From the NCBI GenBank assembly GCA_003162115.1, contig PMMV01000049.1:1-9267 (forward strand): DNA of 9,267 nt, written 5' to 3'. The notes beneath the pieces are model-generated. The model was not told the DNA's origin. It saw nothing but the letters and a program-made list of their open reading frames with translations, and searched no databases. The position numbers and the translations under genes are program-made. Origin of the DNA: Methanobacterium sp. (lineage in GTDB: Archaea > Methanobacteriota > Methanobacteria > Methanobacteriales > Methanobacteriaceae). Below, one piece after another: positions 5,382 through 9,267 of the stretch. Positions within the stretch are counted from its first letter, which is position 1. The number at the start of each line of letters is the position of its first letter.

Positions 5382-5777
5382 TCATTTAACTAAAAGCAAT
5401 GGTACCTGCACTGTTTTTAAGGCGCTTTCAGCAACACTTCCAAGGATCAGTTTCTCAAGACCGGTCTTTCCATGTGTCCCAATAATTACAAGGTCTGATT
5501 TGGTCTTTTTCACGATTTTTGCCATGTCGTGAATGGGACTTCCTACAATTAAAACCTCTTCAATAGCCAAATCCTCTTTTTCAGCTCTTTCTCTGACTTT
5601 TTTTAGTATTGATTTTCCTTCGTCTTCAAGAACCTCAAATGGGTATATAAGTTTCTCGTCTATTATATGGACTGCTACAACAGTTGAATTGAATTTCTTT
5701 GCTATTTCCATCGTAACATCCTCTGATCTGGCTGCAAACTTTGAACCATCCGTTGGAATCATTATCCTCTCGAACAA
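5382..5777 (-). CDS. Universal stress protein, UspA family (131 aa)
   Basis: This is a Rossmann-like ATP-binding stress protein. The N-terminal strand FERIMIPTDGS and the C-terminal loop G-x2-G-x9-G-S (GTHGKTGLEKLILGS) with AESALKTVQVPLLLVK match the ATP-binding subgroup (MJ0577 type). I start at TTG 5775-5777, so the protein reads M-FERIMIPTDGS as in homologues. A GTG at 5790-5792 would also keep the frame, but it lies inside the ribosome site itself (GGAGGG, 5785-5790), which sits 8 bases before the TTG. Such proteins bind ATP and act as dimers; their exact task is usually unknown. The gene has its own TATA-rich upstream region (5803-5838) and is separated from the flavin reductase gene by 84 bases. 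Confidence 0.92.
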   Translation of the reverse strand: MFERIMIPTDGSKFAARSEDVTMEIAKKFNSTVVAVHIIDEKLIYPFEVLEDEGKSILKKVRERAEKEDLAIEEVLIVGSPIHDMAKIVKKTKSDLVIIGTHGKTGLEKLILGSVAESALKTVQVPLLLVK

Positions 5778-5784
5778 AATCCAT

Positions 5785-5790
5785 CCCTCC
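5785..5790 (-). promoter_or_regulatory. Shine-Dalgarno site that decides the UspA start
   Basis: GGAGGG on the minus strand lies 8 bases from the TTG at 5775-5777. It overlaps the alternative GTG start, which therefore cannot use it. Confidence 0.7.
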
Positions 5791-5802
5791 ACTAAAAACT
5801 TA

Positions 5803-5838
5803 ACTTTTATATATTTTTTCTTGAGGTTAAATATATCC
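5803..5838 (-). promoter_or_regulatory. TATA region upstream of the UspA gene
   Basis: Two TATA-like boxes are visible on the minus strand: ATATATAAAAG (about 5804-5814) and GGATATATTTAACC (5825-5838). The nearer one would start transcription so close to the TTG that the ribosome site might be cut short. The farther one predicts a leader of about 30 bases and fits better. Confidence 0.45.
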
Positions 5839-5861
5839 TAATTTAGTAAAATATAAATTTG

Positions 5862-6410
5862 TTAAACTTGTCTCAGATGATCTCCAACAACAAAGTTTAC
5901 TCCACCAAGATGAAGAACGGGTTTTATGTTTTCAACATCAAGAAGACCATCTTTAAGGATGTTTTTTGCAGTATCAGCATGTATAACCTCGCCAACAACT
6001 ATTTTATGATCCCCAGAATCTTTGATCCAATGTACTTTGCATTCAAGGTGTGCCAAACACTCCTCTATCCTAGGAGGGGAAACTTTTATGGAATCTAACT
6101 GCGTTAGACCTGCTTTTTCTATCTCATTCACTCCTTCAGGAAATTTTTCACCTGTGATCCACAGTTTGCTTAGAATATCTTCATTTGGTATGTTTACAAC
6201 AAATTCTTTTGTATCTTCTATATTTTTGAAGGTGTGGTGAGTTTGTACACTGGCGAAGACTATTAATGGAGGGTTAATTGAAACCGGCATGGTAAAAGAA
6301 AAGGGTGCTGCATTAACATGGCCCTCTTTACTCTCTGTGGTTACTATTATCGTAGGTCGAGGTGCAAGTAGCCTGTAGGCATGTTTTAATTCAGCTTCAG
6401 TAAAATTCAT
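5862..6410 (-). CDS. Flavin reductase-like, FMN-binding split-barrel protein (182 aa)
   Basis: The product belongs to the flavin reductase domain family (flavoredoxin/FMN-binding split barrel). The N-terminal part LAPRPTIIVTTESKEGHVNAAPFSFTMPVSINPPLIVFA (15-53) holds the FMN-contacting AAPFSF loop. The middle carries NIEDTKEFVVNIPNEDI (63-79), and the C-terminal strand carries KPVLHLGGVNF (163-173). Methanogen members bind FMN tightly and serve as electron carriers or reductases; the donor here is unknown. Its ATG (6408-6410) directly follows the stop codon of AtwA (TGA 6411-6413), and AGGTGA in the last AtwA codons serves as ribosome site, so translation is probably coupled. Two cysteines (Cys118, Cys124) are present but form no obvious metal motif. 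The family is clear; the role next to AtwA is inference. Confidence 0.88.
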   Translation of the reverse strand: MNFTEAELKHAYRLLAPRPTIIVTTESKEGHVNAAPFSFTMPVSINPPLIVFASVQTHHTFKNIEDTKEFVVNIPNEDILSKLWITGEKFPEGVNEIEKAGLTQLDSIKVSPPRIEECLAHLECKVHWIKDSGDHKIVVGEVIHADTAKNILKDGLLDVENIKPVLHLGGVNFVVGDHLRQV

Positions 6411-8144
6411 TCATTCACCTGCTAGTTGCTGCCTCAATTCTTCAAATCCAATAAGGTAATCAGCATTACACCTTTTAATGAATTCTTCTGATAGTTTATG
6501 TGGATCTCCATCCATCACCAGTTCACCCTCTTCCATCAGAATTGCTCTGTTTGAAACCTCTTCAATAAAATCTACATGGTGGCTTACCATGAGTATAGTT
6601 GTATTAAATTTTTTATTGATACGTTTTAGAGAGTTTGAAACAATCCTCAAAGTTATTGGGTCAAGGTCTCCAAATGGTTCGTCCAGTATAAGAACTTCTG
6701 GTTGTGATGTTAATATCAGTGCCAGTGTTGCCCTGACCTTTTGTCCTCCTGACAGTTCATATGAACGTCTGTCCAATATTTCCATTGGAAGATCAAGTGC
6801 TTCAAAAACAGGTTTGGCATATTTATTGACTTCAGTATCTGGGAAGCTCGGGAACAATTTTTCAAGGATGTCAGGTGTTAAACCAACCTTTTCAAGCTTT
6901 ATTTTTGCTTCGGTTTCAGGAAGGTCTGTGAGCTGGTAAAGTACATCTAATACCTGTTCACTGATTCCCAGTTCTTTAGCAACCTTTTTAGCATTTGAAA
7001 TAACATTTTCTCCCTTAACACCAAGCCTGCCTGCTATCTGATCCTTTACAGTTGCGTGGTGTACCAGTGAAAATTCCTGGTGCATGAATCCTAATTTACG
7101 TCTTACCTTCATTCTAACAATACCGGGTTGCTGCATATCAACCCAGTCATTGTTGAGTTTGAATAAAACATCCCCAGCATCTGGAATTTCTAATCCCGCC
7201 ATCATACGTAAGAGAACTGTTTTTCCAGCACCACTTTGGCCAATTAAAGAGATTATTTCCCCTTTTTTTACATCAAAATTAATATCTTCAATTTTTAAAA
7301 CGTTTCCACCCTTTAGTAGTACAAATTTTTTCTTGATATCTGCCACCTTAATCACAGGATCCCCAATTTCTCCAGGTTCTCTAGGAGGTTCTGGTTCATC
7401 CATTTCCATTATAAACTTGGGAATTATGGTTCTTGGAGTTCCTTCATCAATTACCTTACCATTTTCCATTAGTACCAGTCTGTCTGAGAGGTAGAGATGT
7501 ACTTCCGGAAGGTGTGATACGATTATCACAGTAACCCCGAGTTCTTTGTTAATATTTTTTATGGCGTTAAGAATATCTTGTTTTGTTTTCGGACATGACA
7601 TGGTAGCAGGTTCATCTAAAAGCAGTACTTTAGGCTTTTTAGCCAGTTGTCTTGCCATTATCAGTCTTTGCTTTTCTCCACCACTTAAAACAGGGGCAAA
7701 ATGATCCGTCTTTTCTTCAAGACCTACAACCTTTAATATTTCCCTTGCTTCCTCTCCAAATTCGTCATATGCAGAATCGAAATTTGTTAATCCTTCGTCA
7801 CCATATTTAACACCATTTAATTTTCTTATAACATTTTGAAGTGCTGTTTCAGACCAGAGTCCAAATGATCGTTGAAGATGGATGGCTGTTGCTTCTCGTA
7901 ATTTCCTGAAGTAGTATGGATTTGAATCATACTTCACATCTACATCGTCTATCATAATTTCCCCAGAATCGAAGGATTCAACACCTCTCAATATACGTAG
8001 AAGTGTACTTTTTCCAGATCCACTGACACCTATTATTCCAAGAATCTCTCCCTTACTAACATCAATGGATATATCATCTAAAGCCTTGACCTCAGCACCA
8101 TCTTTCATCTTGTAAGTCTTAGAAACATTTTTAACACTAATCAT
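6411..8144 (-). CDS. atwA: Methyl-coenzyme M reductase component A2 (AtwA), double ABC ATPase (577 aa)
   Basis: This soluble ATPase takes part in the ATP-dependent reductive activation of methyl-coenzyme M reductase, returning its nickel F430 to the active Ni(I) state. Two ABC domains are fused. The first has Walker A GVSGSGKST (39-47), signature LSGGEKQR (153-160), Walker B VLLLDEPA with Glu178, and switch His211. The second has Walker A GQSGAGKTV (302-310), signature LSGGQKVR (464-471), Walker B VLILDEPFGDLDP with Glu489, and His522. The segment PATMSCPKTKQD after the first Walker B is characteristic of AtwA rather than of transport ABC proteins, and there are no membrane helices. Both ATP sites look intact. 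ATG 8142-8144 follows GGTGAT at 8150-8155 (spacing 5). The gene is translationally coupled to the flavin reductase gene. Length fits the family; some methanogens hold paralogues of it. Confidence 0.93.
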   Translation of the reverse strand: MISVKNVSKTYKMKDGAEVKALDDISIDVSKGEILGIIGVSGSGKSTLLRILRGVESFDSGEIMIDDVDVKYDSNPYYFRKLREATAIHLQRSFGLWSETALQNVIRKLNGVKYGDEGLTNFDSAYDEFGEEAREILKVVGLEEKTDHFAPVLSGGEKQRLIMARQLAKKPKVLLLDEPATMSCPKTKQDILNAIKNINKELGVTVIIVSHLPEVHLYLSDRLVLMENGKVIDEGTPRTIIPKFIMEMDEPEPPREPGEIGDPVIKVADIKKKFVLLKGGNVLKIEDINFDVKKGEIISLIGQSGAGKTVLLRMMAGLEIPDAGDVLFKLNNDWVDMQQPGIVRMKVRRKLGFMHQEFSLVHHATVKDQIAGRLGVKGENVISNAKKVAKELGISEQVLDVLYQLTDLPETEAKIKLEKVGLTPDILEKLFPSFPDTEVNKYAKPVFEALDLPMEILDRRSYELSGGQKVRATLALILTSQPEVLILDEPFGDLDPITLRIVSNSLKRINKKFNTTILMVSHHVDFIEEVSNRAILMEEGELVMDGDPHKLSEEFIKRCNADYLIGFEELRQQLAGE

Positions 8145-8198
8145 TGGCTATCACCGTTATATTAATCATTATACACGAGATTATTATATCTTTTTTTT

Positions 8199-8214
8199 GT
8201 ATTTATATAAACCC
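8199..8214 (-). promoter_or_regulatory. TATA box of the atwA-flavin reductase operon
   Basis: The minus strand reads GGGTTTATATAAATAC, a near-ideal archaeal TATA element. It lies about 62 bases before the AtwA ATG, predicting transcription start near 8180 and a leader of about 35 bases with the GGTGAT site. Confidence 0.6.
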
Positions 8215-8238
8215 ACATTGTATTCTAAACAATAATAA

Positions 8239-8282
8239 GTTATCTATGAACTAGAGGGATTAAAAAAGAAAAACTAGATAAC
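8239..8282. repeat. Inverted repeat in the atwA upstream region
   Basis: GTTATCTA (8239-8246) and TAGATAAC (8275-8282) form a perfect 8-bp inverted repeat with a 28-base spacer. It lies just upstream of the atwA TATA box. The spacing is wide for a single operator, so it might be two half-sites for a regulator or chance. Confidence 0.4.
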
Positions 8283-8287
8283 AATTC

Positions 8288-8376
8288 AATTTCCATGATG
8301 AAACCCGATTAGCAGAAGATATTCACCAAATAAAGGTTTATCCATCAATGGAAATTTTAATTATAAACTGAGGGAT
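8288..8376 (+). other. Structured intergenic element: long imperfect hairpin, overlapping C/D-box-like signals
   Basis: The 346-base gap 8145-8490 has no gene that I can find. Within it, AATTTCCATGATGAAACC (8288-8305) pairs with 8335-8356 (AATTTCCAT against ATGGAAATT, GATG against CATC after a one-base bulge, then AAACC against GGTTT after a three-base bulge). The same stretch holds ATGATGA (8295-8301), an exact C-box form, and CTGA (8368-8371). Flanking TTCC and GGGA could form a short terminal stem. No clear D' and C' pair is seen. It may be a regulatory leader, a small RNA or chance; the two foldings exclude each other. Confidence 0.3.
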
Positions 8377-8434
8377 ATAACTGAAAATTCTTATAAGATT
8401 CAATTCACTATTTTACAACTCTGCAAATTAAAAA

Positions 8435-8448
8435 CTGATAAATAAACC
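8435..8448 (+). promoter_or_regulatory. Candidate TATA box for the membrane protein gene
   Basis: CTGATAAATAAACC lies about 45 to 55 bases before the ATG at 8491. It fits an archaeal TATA element with a start near 8467 and a leader carrying AAGGAG (8478-8483). Confidence 0.35.
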
Positions 8449-8490
8449 TTAAACCCAAATACTATGTAGGTCAATTCAAGGAGCAAACCA

Positions 8491-9132
8491 ATGGAATTAA
8501 AGTACCATAAATACTCTCTGAGTTCAATAACTGGACTCGTAGCTGTTGTTGTTTTCACTGTTTTTACATTCATATCCTTGGCCCTATACCCTGTACCTTA
8601 CAATCCTTTATATGAATGGCTCAGTAATCTTGGTAATATTAATCTAAACCCCATAGGTTCTTATTTTTTTAATTGGGGTTGTATTCTAACTGGTTTAATT
8701 TTGATAATTTTTTTTGTAGGACTCTACAATTGGAAACCCGTTAAAACATTGAGCAAAATATTTTTAATAATTGGAATGGGCCTTGGTATCTTAGCTTCTA
8801 TATCATTAATTATGGTTGGCGTTTATCCTGAAATATATATTCAGCAGCACTTAATTGCAGCAGCGGGTGTTTTTATTCTGCTATTTATAATTATAATATT
8901 CCTAAACATGGCACTTTTTTATAATCCCAAATTCATTCGGGGAGTAGCATATTTTGGTTTTTTGGTAATAATTATCGATCTATGCTTCCAGTACTTATTA
9001 TCAGTTAATAAAAATATTTTGAGCAATTTAAATCCGACTTCACCTGTTCCGGGTTTAGAATGGGCTGCCGTATTTACATCTTTAGCTTGGGTTGGAATTT
9101 TAGCGCTTAATATGATTATAAAAAGGATTTAA
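8491..9132 (+). CDS. DUF998-like six-helix membrane protein (213 aa)
   Basis: This is an integral membrane protein of unknown function. Six hydrophobic helices are visible at about residues 13-34, 58-79, 88-111, 119-142, 149-171 and 189-210. A loop of the form YPVPYNPLYEWLSNLGN follows helix 1, and FNWGCILTGLILIIFFVGLY makes up helix 2. That loop with LSxLG followed by a FNxG start of helix 2 resembles the DUF998 family, which is why I suggest it; the match is by eye. There is no cleavable signal peptide, catalytic motif or metal-binding cluster. The ATG follows AAGGAG with 7-base spacing. It is transcribed divergently from atwA and ends just before a convergent gene, so it stands alone. Confidence 0.7.
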   Translation: MELKYHKYSLSSITGLVAVVVFTVFTFISLALYPVPYNPLYEWLSNLGNINLNPIGSYFFNWGCILTGLILIIFFVGLYNWKPVKTLSKIFLIIGMGLGILASISLIMVGVYPEIYIQQHLIAAAGVFILLFIIIIFLNMALFYNPKFIRGVAYFGFLVIIIDLCFQYLLSVNKNILSNLNPTSPVPGLEWAAVFTSLAWVGILALNMIIKRI

Positions 9133-9185
9133 ATTTTGATTATTAAAAAAATAATTCAGAAAAAAATTAAAAATTAAAATAGAAA

Positions 9186-9203
9186 GGTTAAATTTATTTA
9201 ACC
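9186..9203. terminator. Palindromic hairpin between convergent genes
   Basis: GGTTAAATTTATTTAACC is a perfect inverted repeat with 8-base arms and a 2-base loop. It overlaps the last codons and stop of the minus-strand gene. On the minus strand it is followed by T-rich DNA (tttctattttaattttt), so it probably ends that transcript and may also stop the plus-strand one. Confidence 0.55.
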
Positions 9204-9267
9204 TAACATTTTCTTTATATCTTCTTTAGGGTCACCGATTGGAATTAAACCATAATTTTCGACTAAA
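9198..9267 (-). CDS. C-terminal tail of a gene, possibly hybrid cluster protein (partial)
   Basis: Only the last 22 residues are in the window: LVENYGLIPIGDPKEDIKKMLG, then TAA at 9198-9200. A tail of the form xIxPIGxPxEDlkxxLG is typical of hybrid cluster protein (Hcp, once called hydroxylamine reductase), a Fe-S-O enzyme linked to nitric oxide and oxidative stress. That would suit this neighbourhood, but the piece is too short for certainty. The frame runs off the right edge of the window. Confidence 0.5.
   Translation of the reverse strand, partial: LVENYGLIPIGDPKEDIKKMLG

Noticed and set aside
5778..5792. GTG start at 5790-5792 for the universal stress protein
   Set aside because: It lies in the ribosome binding site and adds residues EGWI absent from the family start FERIMIPTDGS; TTG at 5775-5777 has correct spacing.
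6478..7494. Plus-strand open frames opposite atwA
   Set aside because: They are antisense to the conserved double-ABC gene and have serine/isoleucine-rich shadow composition without family motifs.
1..9267. CRISPR array, tRNA or rRNA
   Set aside because: No regularly spaced repeats and no tRNA cloverleaf or rRNA motifs were seen on either strand.

Overview
The window looks like a chromosomal segment of a hydrogenotrophic methanogen close to Methanobacterium (order Methanobacteriales). The main evidence is an intact AtwA gene (methyl-coenzyme M reductase component A2, a double-ABC ATPase found in methanogens). AT-rich DNA, archaeal TATA-type promoters, GGAGG/GGTGAT ribosome binding sites and an archaeal-style Fe-SOD, peroxiredoxin, ferritin and rubredoxin set support it. 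The species cannot be fixed from the sequence alone.

Layout, left to right. A small rubredoxin gene (82-249, +) faces the tail of a superoxide dismutase gene on the minus strand. That SOD gene is broken. Its 3' end lies at 301-428 and its 5' end at 2034-2527, with about 1.6 kb of foreign-looking DNA (429-2033) between them. The insert is bounded by a perfect 11-bp direct repeat (ATATGTGGGAA on the minus strand). Removing the insert and one repeat copy, and restoring one missing base near 2105, rebuilds a clean 203-residue Fe-SOD. The insert carries two minus-strand flavoproteins: a clostridial-type flavodoxin, and an NADPH-dependent FMN reductase-like protein with the compact four-cysteine motif of iron-sulfur flavoproteins. 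I see no transposase.

Upstream of SOD on the minus strand lie a 1-Cys-type archaeal peroxiredoxin (2559-3245), ferritin (3428-3937) and two more rubredoxins (3991-4152, 4228-4386). Together these form an oxygen- and iron-stress cluster. Next come a pyrimidine-dimer DNA glycosylase (4490-4927), a small ABM-like protein (4983-5288) and a universal stress protein (5382-5777). A flavin reductase-family protein (5862-6410) directly abuts AtwA (6411-8144); both are on the minus strand and probably translationally coupled.

A 346-bp divergent intergenic region (8145-8490) separates AtwA from a plus-strand six-helix membrane protein (8491-9132). It holds two inverted repeats and a C/D-box-like pattern. 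The window ends with the C-terminal tail of a minus-strand gene that resembles hybrid cluster protein.

The most notable observation is the SOD gene, apparently inactivated by a transposase-less cassette that delivers two redox flavoproteins. The insertion point falls between the last Asp and His metal ligands of the enzyme, within an operon devoted to oxygen defence.
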